From Paragorgia papillata (lineage: Eukaryota > Cnidaria > Anthozoa > Scleralcyonacea > Coralliidae), in the NCBI GenBank assembly GCA_035771165.1, contig JAWNZC010000446.1, positions 1,054,001-1,118,000 of the forward strand: a stretch of DNA of 64,000 nucleotides, in the 5' to 3' direction. Under the pieces are notes generated by a model that saw only the letters and a list, made by a program, of their open reading frames with translations, made no database searches and was not told where the DNA came from. Position numbers and translations under genes: made by a program. Below are positions 34,501 through 58,705 of this stretch, one piece after another; the stretch's first letter is position 1, and each line of letters begins with the position of its first letter.

Positions 34501-35594
34501 CCCTGCAGTATATCATTGCAACGCTCATCCTTATTAGCTCAAGCTGGGCTATGCAGAAGACAATTCAGCAAACTAATTTTTTTTCTTTGTTTAGAACATT
34601 CTGGTTACGTATATTGGTATTTTTGTTGGTGGGGACTACGTGTTTAGTTATGTAAACTTTATAGGATTAAATATCAGGTGAGTTGCACACTTTTTTAACC
34701 CGCGCCACCACTGAACGCATTAAGCCCGCCGCGCGCATGCGTCATTACGAGAAATTTTAATTGCATGCGGTGAAAATCGTACATGATTGTACCATAAACG
34801 GCAACGTGTTATATTTATAGCAGGCAACAAAAATTGCTCGATGCACGGTTGCACCCTGTTGCAAAAATCCATGCTTTTTGATGATCATACGGTACTTGAA
34901 AGGAAAGACTTGCCCACATTCCTTCTGTCTATACTTCATTTCCTCCCTCGTTCTTTTCCTCTTTCTCTTTTCCGTCCCTCCTCCCTTCCTCCCTTTCTTG
35001 TATTTACTTCTCTTTCCCTCCATTCTTCTTTTCTTCGTTTTTTCTCTCCATCTTCCGTATCCACTTTTTTTATTTTTATCCACTTTCTTCTTGTATTTTG
35101 TTATGAAAATTAGTTTTGTGAAATCTACTTTCAGTTGTAAACTCTTGGGATTCCTAATAATTTATTTTCTAATTTGTTTGGAATGTAATGTATTTTCATT
35201 AATATTAAGTTGTATACGTATACATGTAGTGCATGTGGTACGTTTGCGAGCTTGGTATAATGTAACAGACGTCCGTTGGACGTTCGTCAAGCTCAATTAC
35301 TCAGAAATCTCAGAAATCGTTTCTGATTAATTGAGCTTGACGAACGTCCAACAAATGTCTGTTATATTTTCAGTAAATGAAACGGCATTTATGACTCGAA
35401 GTCGCCTAATGCTTATGCTCTCCAATTGGCCTAAACGACGAATGTTTTGGTTCATTTGTTGCAGTGTTGTTGGTAGTATCATCTACGCTTACATTGCTTT
35501 CACTGAGAAGGAGCCGAAAATTTCGACACCGGCATATGAAGACAGCAAAGCGAAAACTAATGGAACGTCCAAGATAAAAGAAGACATTGTATAA
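15155..35594 (+). CDS. SLC35D1: UDP-sugar transporter, SLC35D1/SLC35D2 type, 13 exons
   Basis: Exons: 15155-15312, 15394-15427, 22413-22499, 26493-26560, 26996-27067, 28316-28384, 29507-29577, 30673-30704, 30959-31051, 31707-31774, 32673-32751, 34595-34677, 35465-35594. All junctions are GT/AG and in phase, giving about 347 aa (human SLC35D1 355). The product is a multi-pass (about 10 helices) drug/metabolite-superfamily transporter. Recognisable family blocks in order are VNKNLLT, FVGLGQ, GLGSTKTLS, VLRRFSIL, VLLNDFFTAANG, LGKYGLLYYNA, NSALTTTVIGC, FVGGDYVF and VNFIGLNIS. Family members carry UDP-glucuronate, UDP-GalNAc or UDP-GlcNAc into the ER/Golgi for glycosaminoglycan synthesis. Which substrate applies cannot be read from sequence, and SLC35D1 versus D2 is uncertain. 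An in-frame second ATG is at 15197. A donor-like AAGGTAAG just after the stop and an acceptor near 36438 hint at a 3' UTR intron. Confidence 0.95.
15525..15630. repeat. AATAAA-rich simple repeat bounded by GGGTTACCCT
   Basis: A run of AAATA/AAATAAATA units is flanked by self-complementary TAGGGTTACCCTA words on both sides. It is a small low-complexity insertion in SLC35D intron 2. Confidence 0.6.
16396..16850. repeat. Penelope-like repeat cluster with hammerhead-like cores
   Basis: A TA microsatellite (about 16406-16445) is followed by four copies, two in each orientation, of a unit containing TCTCTGATGAAGGGCCTTCG then CTTGAAACGTT and ending TTAGATTCCTACGTTCTC. The central pair meets head to head (16676-16730) as a palindrome. 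The CTGATGA, short stem, GAAA order is that of hammerhead ribozyme cores found in the terminal repeats of Penelope-like retroelements. No reverse transcriptase frame is nearby, so these are solo terminal pieces. The assignment to Penelope-like elements is inference. Confidence 0.6.
16996..18314. mobile_element. 1.3-kb element with dispersed 14-bp internal repeats
   Basis: The left end, TATCAGCCATTCCA near 16996, and the right end, TGGAATGGCTGTTA ending near 18314, are imperfect inverted repeats. Inside are five direct copies of GTCAYGCGARTYRC: near 17344, 17524, 17538, 17914 and 18286. The rest is AT-rich and non-coding. It looks like a non-autonomous DNA transposon whose repeated motif may be a transposase-binding site. 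The superfamily is unknown. Confidence 0.6.
18564..19584. repeat. 1.0-kb fold-back element (family C)
   Basis: The left half (18564-19035, starting ACACCTTTTCGATAATTATG) is the reverse complement of the right half (about 19095-19584) over nearly 480 bp. The loop of about 60 bp contains a TTTTG simple repeat (19057-19088). Homologous fragments occur at 8925-9260. Open frames on the minus strand in each arm (18743-18991, 19167-19442) are mirror images of the same DNA and not genes. Confidence 0.9.
19675..20215. repeat. Degenerate minisatellite, about 20-bp unit
   Basis: About 25 imperfect units of the form ACGTTCTGAGAAGTTACGCT, with many A/G and length variations, run through SLC35D intron 2. 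The plus-strand 120-codon open frame at 19800-20162 is a translation of this array. Confidence 0.9.
21050..21185. repeat. Solo arm of family D element
   Basis: AAGTGCCTATGAAACGAAAA then TTAAGTTTGTCTTACTTGAA is nearly identical to the end of the element at 28609-29402. No matching inverted partner was seen nearby. It is followed by a TTAAG tandem (about 21181-21200). Confidence 0.7.
21483..21605. repeat. Perfect palindrome with TA-repeat core
   Basis: AAAACGAACTCCGTATATAT followed by ACCGCA is mirrored after about 55 bp of TA repeat by its exact reverse complement, and another TA tract follows to about 21605. In a transcript this would fold into a very long hairpin. It lies in SLC35D intron 2. 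Confidence 0.85.
23415..26180 (-). pseudogene. RTE-like LINE: endonuclease-reverse transcriptase, two frameshifts
   Basis: The element is read on the minus strand from about 26140 to 23497 in three consecutive frames joined by frameshifts near 25490 and 24015. The first frame has an apurinic-type endonuclease with LGDWNAKTGG and ASDHSLV; about the first 70-100 residues of this domain are missing. The second has reverse transcriptase with VDFRKAFDTVNRD (motif A), KGVRQGDPISP (motif B) and YADDIDIL (motif C). The third has the C-terminal region with SETWTLKKDDE, CYRRLLGVKW, FGHVCRM and RGRPRRAW, stopping at 23497. The 3' tail ends in a TAC/TAG-type trinucleotide tract and TA repeat (23415-23460), and the 5' truncation point abuts a TA microsatellite. 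Motif order and tail fit the RTE clade. The catalytic residues survive but two frameshifts and the truncation make it inactive as it stands. It is antisense to the host gene, in intron 3 of SLC35D. Confidence 0.9.
26142..26420. repeat. Near-perfect palindrome with hammerhead-like core, between TA repeats
   Basis: Arms of about 65 bp (about 26184-26248 and 26250-26314) are exact reverse complements around a single central base. Each arm contains CTGATGA, CCC-GTTTA-GGG, then GAAAC (26256-26280 on plus). TA microsatellites border the unit at 26142-26178 and 26388-26420. This resembles head-to-head terminal pieces of a Penelope-like element. No protein-coding part is present. Confidence 0.7.
27238..27470. 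repeat. MITE, 0.23 kb
   Basis: Arms CACTTACAGTCATTTGCAAC...GGAAGTTCGTT and their complement ending GCAAATGACTGTAATGTG pair over about 95 bp with a short loop. The minus-strand open frame over it is non-coding. It lies in SLC35D intron 5. Confidence 0.85.
28609..29402. repeat. Composite inverted-repeat element (family D)
   Basis: The left end AAGTGCCTATGAAACGAAAA and the right end, TTCGTTTCATGGGCACTT in complement orientation, bound about 0.8 kb. An additional inverted copy of the arm at about 28975-29060 indicates two overlapping or nested copies. The same family is represented at 9587-10552 and 21050-21185. Confidence 0.8.
29919..30246. mobile_element. MITE family E, intact copy
   Basis: The terminal repeats TTAAAGGTGCTGTCCAGTCC and complement, 328 bp apart, are homologous across their length (inverse orientation) to 12614-12718 plus 13371-13604. 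It is the intact version of that family. Several overlapping open frames on both strands here are element DNA. It lies in SLC35D intron 7. Confidence 0.85.
30745..30805. repeat. GACG/GAAC simple repeat
   Basis: Imperfect tetranucleotide units (GACGGACGGACGGAAC...) lie between SLC35D exons 8 and 9. Confidence 0.85.
31500..31531. repeat. TA microsatellite
   Basis: A pure TA tract of about 30 bp in SLC35D intron 9. Confidence 0.95.
32812..33514. mobile_element. Tc1/mariner-like MITE with a nested MITE
   Basis: Ends TACAGTCAAACCGGATGTT and complement AACATCCGGTTTAACTGTA, with TA at both borders, fit a Tc1/mariner-type element. The outer arms continue inward (GCGCGACCTTGCAATATTG and complement) until about 32916 and from 33332, where a second inverted repeat is inserted. 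Confidence 0.8.
32917..33331. mobile_element. Nested MITE rich in AATTAAATTCG
   Basis: Terminal repeats AGGCCTGCGCTAAACGTCGC and complement extend about 50 bp, and imperfect GACGAATT/AATTCGTC palindromes fill the interior. The flanking trinucleotides are CTA and TTA, compatible with a 3-bp Harbinger-type duplication but imperfect. It disrupts the mariner-like element and so is younger. Confidence 0.75.
34043..34236. repeat. Hairpin MITE (family F)
   Basis: Arms AAATGGCCGCCCGTG...TATATAGCCTGATGCAAACAC and their complement pair over about 80 bp. The words TGATGCAAACA and TTCGAATTCTCCCA recur as a diverged copy at about 58595-58705, and TAGCCTGATATAAACAC recurs at about 34278 and 36910. Confidence 0.8.
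35198..35368. repeat. tRNA-SINE body, inverted pair
   Basis: 35205-35312 is the reverse complement of the SINE body at 44805-44915 (TTGAGCTTGACGAACGTC, TCTGTTACATTACACCAAGC, ATGTATACGTAC). 35321-35368 repeats its start in forward orientation, giving a head-to-head junction. It lies in the last intron of SLC35D, about 100 bp from the final exon. Confidence 0.8.
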
Positions 35595-35699
35595 AAAAGG
35601 TAAGGATTATAAATTAGATAATTTCCTCACAATTTACAACAGTACTTTACTAGTAAACTGTAAAGTGCAACGATTATATTTCCAATTAGTATCTAAACT

Positions 35700-35857
35700 T
35701 CTCAAACTCATTAATAATTCATAAGTAAGTTAAAATATTCGCGTCCGATCTTTATGGGCATCTACATTGGCTCGCCTTCGGCTCGCCATTGTAAATGCCC
35801 ATAAAGATCGGCCGCTCATATTTTAACTACTAATTCTCAAACTCATTAATAATTCAT
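35700..35857. repeat. Hairpin element flanked by 23-bp direct repeats
   Basis: An inverted repeat (TTAAAATATTCGCGTCCGA...GGGCAT and its near-complement GCCGCTCATATTTTAA) is bordered by two exact 23-bp direct repeats, 35700-35722 and 35835-35857, starting TCTCAAACTCATTAATAA. Partial copies of the arm occur at 48525-48580 and 51128-51160. The long direct repeat is unusual for a DNA element. Confidence 0.75.
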
Positions 35858-35929
35858 GAGCTAATTAGCCAATCAAAGAAAAATATTTGGTCATGTGTAT
35901 GAGTTTTGAAACTTGGTATCGCGCAAACT

Positions 35930-36350
35930 GAATTCATAATTAAGAAATCAGATAATAAACGGCACAAACAAAGAACCGTTTATTACCACATTTCTTAATT
36001 ATAAATTCGACACGAGACCATTGAGTACTAATATACACGATTGTCTAATCTAATATGCACCAACATCACCAAGTCCTCTCGCGAATTCTACTATAATAGA
36101 CGATTGAGAAGCTATTTCACAAACTCGTGTATCGTGTTTTACCATGCAGGGGTTACAAACACTCGAGAACAACAATAATCACTCGGCCTATTACCTCGTA
36201 ATTTTCAATGTTGTCTCGTGTTTGTAAAACATTCGAAAACAACAAAAATCACTCGGCCTGCAACCTCGTGATTTTCATTATTCTCTCATGTTTTACAAAT
36301 ACTCGAGAAGAATGAAAATTACTCGGTTAACGGCCTCGTGGTAAAACTGA
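35930..36350. repeat. Imperfect palindromes and CTCGAGAA-type tandem
   Basis: An inverted pair around 35936-36012 (AATTCATAATTAAGAAAT and complement) is followed by three diverged units of about 70 bp, each holding ACTCGAGAA...AATCACTCGGCC...CTCGTGATTTTC, running to about 36340. No coding content. Confidence 0.6.
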
Positions 36351-36399
36351 CTCCCACTCGTTTATGAAATATTACTTGAAAACAATCTCTATTAGTGCT

Positions 36400-37045
36400 T
36401 CTGAAATTAAATTGCACTCTTCTTTGTTACTTCTTTAGGTGTCTGAAGCGTATCAGTGCCAAGGAGAACGGGACGTTTAGGTCTCATATTTAGTGTGCAA
36501 GTGACACTACGAGATTTTATTTTTTATTGCACTTGACGAGATTGCTGTCGTAGCAATGCATGTACACACCCACATAAAAATACGGAGTGGCTATAGATCA
36601 CTCGGGGAAAACTAAAGATCCGGTAATCGGTTCCGGTATCAGACGAGAAAAACAAATGAAAACGTGGCCGCACAGAATAACAGAGAAATAAAGAAGAATT
36701 TTTGCCCCATCGCTGGCTACTAAGAACGCCACTGTGAAGCACTTGTTCAATCTGTTCCATATCATGTGTAAAAATAGTAATTTGGTGGTTTTTGTGGCGG
36801 TTTTTGGCTAGGTTTTCGCAGTACGAAACAAAATCGCAACATTTCTTATATATATTTTTTTAAATATTAGAGTAAAAAATGTGACGTGACGTCACAACCA
36901 TTTTTGCATAGCCTGATATAAACACATTAGTACGTATTAAAATCTCTTACTTGTTGTTATTGATTTGCTACTACTTTCCTTTTTTCACCTTAGTTAATCT
37001 GCTAATTTTCTGTAAATATAGTCCCACTTTTATTTTCTATTTTAC
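36400..37045. other. SLC35D downstream flank, possible 3' UTR exon
   Basis: TTCTTTAGGTGTCTGAAGCG near 36430 is a plausible acceptor for a 3' UTR exon paired with a donor just after the SLC35D stop codon. A cDNA would be needed to confirm. The remainder is unremarkable AT-rich DNA. Confidence 0.25.
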
Positions 37046-37570
37046 ACGGGCCCACAATAATTGGCGAAAGCTGTACGACTTACTACGCAAACTCACACCC
37101 GCCGGATATCAGTGCAAAGAATCCAAAGACGCCGACACAGAAAACCTCGCTTTCAAATACAGCAACTCCCAGATCGAACAGTACTTCAAAACGCCCCCTT
37201 TTCGCGATTTCATTCAGGTCCAATTTTTGAAATACATCGCACATATTGTTCGTCGCGACGCCAATCATGCAACCAACAAAAAGTGCGCTTTTCATACAAC
37301 CAGCAAAAAATATGTTCAATCTCCATGGCGAAAAGTTGAGTTTCTGTTGGGTCTTGATACGGACATTGTATTCAGGAAATGGTGCATAGAAATGAGTTTA
37401 ATGGAGTGCTGGAGACGAGGTTTCCGTACCTGGCTAAAAGCACCACTGGTTCCGTCAATAATGACGAGTCAGTGCACGCGATGAGTACCAACATATCAGC
37501 CCCTGCCAGATTTGTATTTTGTATGTTTATTTACTATTAATGCATGGCGAAGCGTAATAAACAAATAAAA
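37046..37570 (+). pseudogene. LINE reverse transcriptase C-terminal fragment
   Basis: The open frame (to the stop at 37484) contains FIQVQFLKYIAHIVRR, then KKYVQSPWRKVEFLLGLD. This matches the C-terminal pattern 'Q..KYI.HV.R ... K.Y..DPW.K...LLG' that I associate with abundant cnidarian non-LTR elements. The catalytic RT motifs are absent. The 3' flank ends TATTAATGCATGGCGAAGC then AATAAACAAATAAA, similar to the tail of the LINE fragment near 50340-50385. It is a dead, 5'-truncated copy, not a host gene. Confidence 0.65.
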
Positions 37571-38995
37571 AGTATTCCATCGTCCTTTTATTGCTGGCGA
37601 AGCATTTTAGTAATCTTTGAGTATTTGACTATGTGGCCGGCGGTGGTATTTTCGTAAAAAGTCTGCCGGTTTAGAACTCACGGTACTACCTCATTTAGAT
37701 TTACAAGAAAAGCCAAATAACTCACTCAAATAAATTATTGATATCCTTATAATTGGTTTAAAAATATAATTGTGCATTTTCCTACCGTACACTCCAAACT
37801 CTGGTCCTTGTAGACGTCGGTCGCCGCATGAAACAATGAAGTTGTGACGTGAACGAATGACAAACGAGTCGACAACGTATAGCCTGCGTAGCCGGCGCTA
37901 CTAGCCATGGTAGTACGGAAAACTGTATTGCGGCAAGTTTTGATGTTATTGCGTTAACCAACGCAATCATTTGAAAGACTTAATTATGCGTGGAGATGGA
38001 TGTGGTCGTGTAGATCATCAATGTTATATTAATTATCAATATTTTTTTTGTATCTTTTGAGATGTGGGCTAAACTTCAGTGTGAAAATGTTTGCATTTGT
38101 CATGTGTGTACGCATAGTGTGTTTCAAAACGGAACATTCATTTTTTCACGAATTAACATTTTTTCGACTTTTTAAATAATGCTCAAATATTAATATTTAG
38201 CACAAATACAGCCTTCTCGTTGCCACAGAACGTCTGAAAAGGCTTTATTTGACGTTTTATGCCCTTATTTCAAAAGTTTGGAAAATGGCGAATATCGGTC
38301 AAAAAGTAAAGGCTAACTCGTCTCCTCGCGCGACACACGCGCGAGAAACTGCAAGCGTCTGCAGGGCTTTGTGTTACCATAGTAACTTATGCTTTCCAAT
38401 ATGGCCGACGTAAAATGTTTTTCAGGTCTGCTTTGCTTTTTGATGGTAAACATTTGCAATATGTGAAGCGCTGTTTGCTTGTTGATTTTTGTTTCGTTTT
38501 GTGTTAAAAATAACGTGATGCATTAACCGCAAGTGTGCTATTAACCATTAAAAATAGTTTACAAAGGTAAGTTATCTTTTTAAATTTGTTGATTTCGTTG
38601 GCTACTTGTATTTAATATTTTCAATCTCTAGAGGCATTCAAACGACGGCTTTTTGTGTATTTTTAGATTATAATAAATCTTTTTTGTTGGTTTGTCGAAA
38701 TGTGTGAAATATATTCAGTGTATGAAATACTTCTGAGTCAGACTAAACTGGGTGCAACTTAATAATTTCATTATTTATATAAACTATTTGTTGTGGTTAG
38801 TATCAGCCAGGGTAGAATTTCGGAAAGTTCTTTCCAAAAAAATTAATTTTGAAACAAACAATTTTATATTGATGGTTTGCAATCAATCTCTTGAGATTTG
38901 AGAGACAAAGATGTAGCAATGTTGGAGGAAAACATACTCCAAATACAATACAGCTGTATAAATGAGATTCTTGCTAATTAGTTCCTCCAATGCAG
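37571..38995. other. Intergenic DNA, nothing recognised
   Basis: AT-rich DNA with a CpG-containing patch at 38310-38370 (CTCGCGCGACACACGCGCG). No supported exon, RNA gene or paired repeat was found. Confidence 0.5.
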
Positions 38996-38997
38996 GC

Positions 38998-39275
38998 ATT
39001 CTGTTCTGGGGGAGAGGGTTGAGAGGGGCAGGGATTAAGGGAGGCAGATTGAGAGTGGCTAGTGGAAAGAGGCTTGAGAGATGCCAGTGGTGCGCACGAG
39101 AGGCAAGAAAAAAATAAAGTGAGGTGAGAGAAAATAGGGGGGAGGGAATTGGGGGAGAGGTGGAAGGCCCAATTTTTATCCCCTTCCCCCCTATTTTCTT
39201 CTCACCTCTTTCTGCTAGCTGCTCTCAACCCACCTCCCTTAATCCCTGCCCCTCTCAACCCCAGAACAGAACACT
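38998..39275. repeat. Purine-rich inverted repeat
   Basis: The left arm (38998-39150, including CTGTTCTGGGGGAGAGG and GATTAAGGGAGGCAG) is imperfectly complementary to the right arm (about 39180-39275). The G/A strand bias in one arm and C/T in the other gives a strong local hairpin. It is a probable MITE. Confidence 0.7.
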
Positions 39276-40300
39276 TGCTACGCAGGCTACCTCCAATATG
39301 GCAGCCATGATGTCAAGTGCAAACTAAGAATACAATACAAACCTGCAATTTTATATTTATTGAAATTTTAGCCAGAGCATCCTTGTCAAGCAGTCTTTAG
39401 TAGGAATCAAACCCATGACATATTGGGAAACTGTACAGACCCTGCACACTGACCATAATAATTATTGTTGCAGAAAATGTTGTGACACTTGAGATGTGCA
39501 GCCCACATTTAACCACCACCCCCTAACCCCCTATTTCAATGTTGATTTCATTACAAATACTGTTGATTACATCTATAAAGGATGGAAACTGCTGATAAAA
39601 AACATTGCCTCCACCAATGTCAAATTTCAACGTTTCTTAATTAGGAGCTCATTTGACAGGTTCTTTTAGCTCAACCAATCACATTTAACCATGCAGTCTC
39701 GCAGTGGTTGGTTGAGTCTGTCAAAAGCAGGAAACATTAAAGTTTGACGTGGTGTCCATCCTTATAGAATATACAATTGATGATAAGTTGCAGCATGGCC
39801 AGAGAGTGTTGAAATAAAACAACATTTATCAGAAATTAGGTGAGGAAAAGGGACTGCATGTGCCTGAGAATGATTCATTAATCAAATGTTTTTACAAAGT
39901 GTCTCAATTAACTAATTTCTGCAATAATTGTAGCAATTAGATATATAGTTACAAATACTGTATAGTTTTTAGATCTATTAAGGGTCAGAAATCTACATAT
40001 TTAATGTATATTATTATACAGTACTGTAACTACCAGTAATCTATAAATCAACTCTGTTATTCTTGTTTTGTGATGATACCCACAGATTCCAGGGATGCTC
40101 TGTGACTGGCCAAATTTTTAACGTTTACTTATTATACTAAGTACAGATCTGCTGATCATTGATCAGATTGGTGCTTTGCATCAAACAATACAAAATTAGC
40201 TGTGATCGCGGTTTAATAGAAGGAACAAATACAGTGATTTGTTTATAAAAGGCAAAAAATAATAATTATGTAATAAACGGCAATGACTAGTGTGGACGGT
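39276..40300. other. Intergenic DNA, nothing recognised
   Basis: AT-rich non-coding sequence with no supported exon, RNA gene or inverted repeat. Confidence 0.5.
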
Positions 40301-40302
40301 GC

Positions 40303-40600
40303 GATTTGCTCAAGAGAACTAAGATACAAATGTTGCGATGGCTGTTGGTAGTGTCTCTGAAAGACCACATCCAGAATATAGAAATTAGAAGGACAGCAGG
40401 GGTTATGTCAATAGCAGAGAAGGTATACAGAAGGCGGGAAGGTGACCACCCATTGAAGATGGCATGGCCGAGGGTGGCCGTAGAACGAAAAAGATCGGAA
40501 GGAAGACAGAAAAAAAGCGACGGAGTGGAAAAAGATTAAGAGATTTGGGGATTAAAACGGATTTGGCAATATAGGAAATAGGAAATACGGATTTCCCAAT
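40303..40600 (+). pseudogene. Non-LTR element C-terminal fragment
   Basis: The frame at 40306-40539 contains TKIQMLRWLLVVSLKDHI, then REGDHPLKMAWPRV and ERKRSEGRQKKS. This is a diverged version of the widespread LINE ending 'EMRMLRWMCGVTR.D...R.GHV.RR..., GRGRPKK.W'. It is truncated on both sides with no RT core. Confidence 0.6.
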
Positions 40601-41181
40601 ATAGGAAAAGGATTTGAGTGCAGGAGGAACAACCAACCCCTAATTGATGGAACAGGGTTTAAAACAGGCGAATCAATAAACAGCATATATCGATAAACAG
40701 GGCTCAAAATAACGATCACCACGCTCAATGACTGGCCAAAATTTTGTCAAGTTCGTAACAAAAATTGTGATGGCCGGATATTTGATTGGCGTAGTTCTTA
40801 ACATTATTTTGAGACTTGGTAAATAATATAACTCATGAGATTTGATACTGATTCTCAGGCACACTTAATGAGCAAGTATTTGGGATTTCATAGATTAGAG
40901 ACAAAGTGTCTGCCATGCACAGGCTAGGAAGACCGTCTAGCTAGTTAATTTGTAAAAAATTTAGATCCAAGGATGCTGGCTTTCAATATCTAACTTACTT
41001 TTCTACACTTACAGTACTTGAATGATATCAATTCAATAAGTAATACAGTACTTGGGACATCAAGTATTGATAATTGATTAGATCAATGGATTTTCTTCCA
41101 GAACTAATACTTCTAGATAATTATCAATTTAAGGTAGTTTATCCAACCAGTTGTCCGTCCATGCTTGCCTACATTTTGTTT

Positions 41182-41257
41182 GTTTGTTTGTTTGTTTGTT
41201 TGTTTGTTTGTTTGTTTGTTTGTTGTTTGTTTGTTTGTTTGTTTGTTTGTTTGTTCA
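41182..41257. repeat. TTTG microsatellite
   Basis: About 18 TTTG units with one interruption, 120 bp upstream of the ARMH1 start codon. Confidence 0.95.
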
Positions 41258-41379
41258 ACTTGTTTACTTGCAGTCATTAACTAAAATACGTTCTGTGTAT
41301 TGCTAATTGCTTGAATTTAATATAATCCAGTGAAAAAAATTATCTGTGTTTAGTGTTGTGATATTAAAATAGATAAAAA

Positions 41380-56361
<14,982 letters not shown>

Positions 56362-56399
56362 AATGGCTCTGACAATGGATAGTCGACCAATGACAATGT

Positions 56400-58220
56400 A
56401 GATACTATCGTTCCAGGATACTCAGATCGTGATATAAAACCTGTTTTCCCCTCCAATCATTTGTACAGCATGCATATTAGTCTATATAGGGTAACGTGTT
56501 TGAAACCGATAAGATCCGCAGGACGTTTCTTCACAAATATCAAAGGTTTCTCAGATTTGTTTCGGAAAATACGTTTCTTGAATATGGAGTGATGTCGTTG
56601 GGTTCTCGTGTATTTTGTTAAAAGACAAAAGTGGATAAGATGAATTTAGATATTTGCCCCAGTTAAGGTCCATTGTACACGTTTTGCGTCAACCTCATAC
56701 CCACCTCCTTCCTTCCTCGTCTTGCATGTTGGCTATTATTAATTGCTTTAAATTTACTTCCACTTTTACTTCTTTATATATATACCAACATGGCTGAAAT
56801 GCATGTCATGAACCTGTTTCAAATGTCGCACTTCTGAAAATGTCGAATTCGATTCGGCTGAAATGCGACTGCATGCTGCTTCAAATTTCGCATCTCTGCG
56901 TTCAATAATTGAATGCCCAGGTAAATGTTACTGCTATTTTAGATTAATTTTCGGGATTAATGAGACATTTTAAACGGGCCTCAATGCCCTCAATAAATTT
57001 GCATGTTGCGTTCCACCACCACGATTCACATGCTTGGGGCGACACAGTTGAAGATCCTGTTGGTCTTTCCCATTTTTATTTTATCGGATAAATTACAAAA
57101 TCTGATGTTTCTGAACGTTTATCCACTCAGTTCGTACTGTCAAGACCTCGTCCTCGTTCCGATTTTTTCGTACAGACCTCGCACTCGGTTAATAATCTCT
57201 TAGAATTTCCTGGACAAATGAGAACCATCGAGAGCTACCTTAACCCGCCATTCGAGTCAATCAGACACAAGATTTAAGACGTGTTAATTCTTTATTATTT
57301 TTTTTAATTTTTCAATTTACTAAACATGCACTTTTCTAGGTTGCCACGTACGGCACCACATGCATGTATAATTCATTTTCATAAATATAATTCTGATTCT
57401 AACAATGTTGATAAACTAAATGCAGGTTTTTTTACAGAGACATTTGTAAACGGTTGTCTGCCCAACTGGTCGACGCCTCCCCAATCCTCTTGCGTCCCCC
57501 AAATCACCAAATGTACCCTCAGCACTGTAACCCAACACGTCAGATCAACAAAAAAGAACTATTACACAAAAAATAACTAATTTTCCTCTTTTAGCTGACC
57601 AGTCTTTCCCCTTGACTGAAACCGCAAAGCATGATTATGTAGGTGACCTAACCGACTAACAAACCTGACCCACTAGTAATGTCTCTAACCTGGCTTATAT
57701 ATGAAAACAAAATAAAGGGTTAAACCTAGGCATCACCAGGTCACTGGTGGCGATGCGAACAGAGGTTTAGGGAAGGAACGCAAAGGAATTGGGAAGACGT
57801 CGACCTTTTACGAAAGAGCATACTACAATAGACGTAAAATGTGGCGCGTTGTCGGCGCTCCAGCAAATGGTACAGAGTGTAATAGAAGACGAAACCAAAT
57901 ACACCTACACGGAGAATCAAATGCGCAAACGCAAAACCAAATACGCAAACCTTGTGGGTTGAGTTGTTTAGAGCTTAGAATTTTGTGACTTTGTAAAACA
58001 ACTTACAACAGCTTGTACAGCAAGAACTAAAGTAAACTCTATGCTGAAAATATTATGTTAACTATTGAGTCACTGTTAGAAGGTTCGATTCCCGCATCTT
58101 AGACTATGAATCATATAGCTCGAACTACTACGATCATTCGAATAAGACAAACTGGTAAGCTCCTAAAAATTCATAAATCTGCGTAAAGCGTTAACAATTT
58201 GTCTGTTACTCGGTTGTCGG
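56400..58220. other. Intergenic DNA between ARMH1 and TESK (left part)
   Basis: No gene was recognised. 57125-57195 carries a fragment of fold-back family C (CAGTTCGTACTGTCAAGACC). A short tRNA-like B box (GGTTCGATTCCCGC) occurs near 58082 without an A box at the right distance. Confidence 0.5.
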
Positions 58221-58363
58221 TAAAGGCTGTTTTCATTACGTGCGCTTTTCCCGCGCGGGCGGAGCGTGCATTGTTTAGTTCGCCTTGGGAGTTGAAATAT
58301 TTCCAACTTTCAAAGCCCGCTCCGCCCGCGCGGGCAAAGCGGACGTAATGAAAACAGCCTTAA
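58221..58363. mobile_element. Harbinger-like MITE with 3-bp TAA duplication
   Basis: AGGCTGTTTTCATTACGTGC and its complement enclose GC-rich arms (CCCGCGCGGGCGGAGCG). TAA is present on both sides (58221-58223, 58361-58363). About 137 bp. The TAA duplication fits PIF/Harbinger. Confidence 0.8.
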
Positions 58364-58589
58364 TGACCGTATTCATTTGCGTTTGTGTATTTGAATTTTG
58401 GGTTGGTTTCAATGACAGTGCGTTCGTTGTAATAATTTTGTTTTTGTACATTTGGGTGTTCCAGTTTTTTTAAAATTAGTTGCAAATAACGCATAATGCG
58501 ATTGGTCAGTTATCGTGTTTGCATGATGCTAGCTATGACTTCTCACAATACTTCTAGTTTTGTTTTATAAAGAAGTTGAAAACGGACGC

Positions 58590-58705
58590 CCTGTGCATGT
58601 TTATACAACCTGATGCAAACAAACACTTGAATTTGGGAAAATTCGAAAATACACTTTCGAATTCTCCCACAATCATTTTGGTGCGTGCGTCAGACTATAA
58701 ACACT
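58590..58705. repeat. Diverged MITE family F copy
   Basis: GTTTATACAACCTGATGCAAA and CTTTCGAATTCTCCCACAATC echo both arms of the hairpin at 34043-34236. Confidence 0.65.

Noticed and set aside
34757..35330. Open frames of 108-150 codons, including an apparent hydrophobic repeat
   Set aside because: Produced by a pyrimidine-rich tract (about 34910-35100) in the last large SLC35D intron.
58060..58110. tRNA-like B box (GGTTCGATTCCCGC)
   Set aside because: No A box or cloverleaf at the right distance. At most a SINE scrap.
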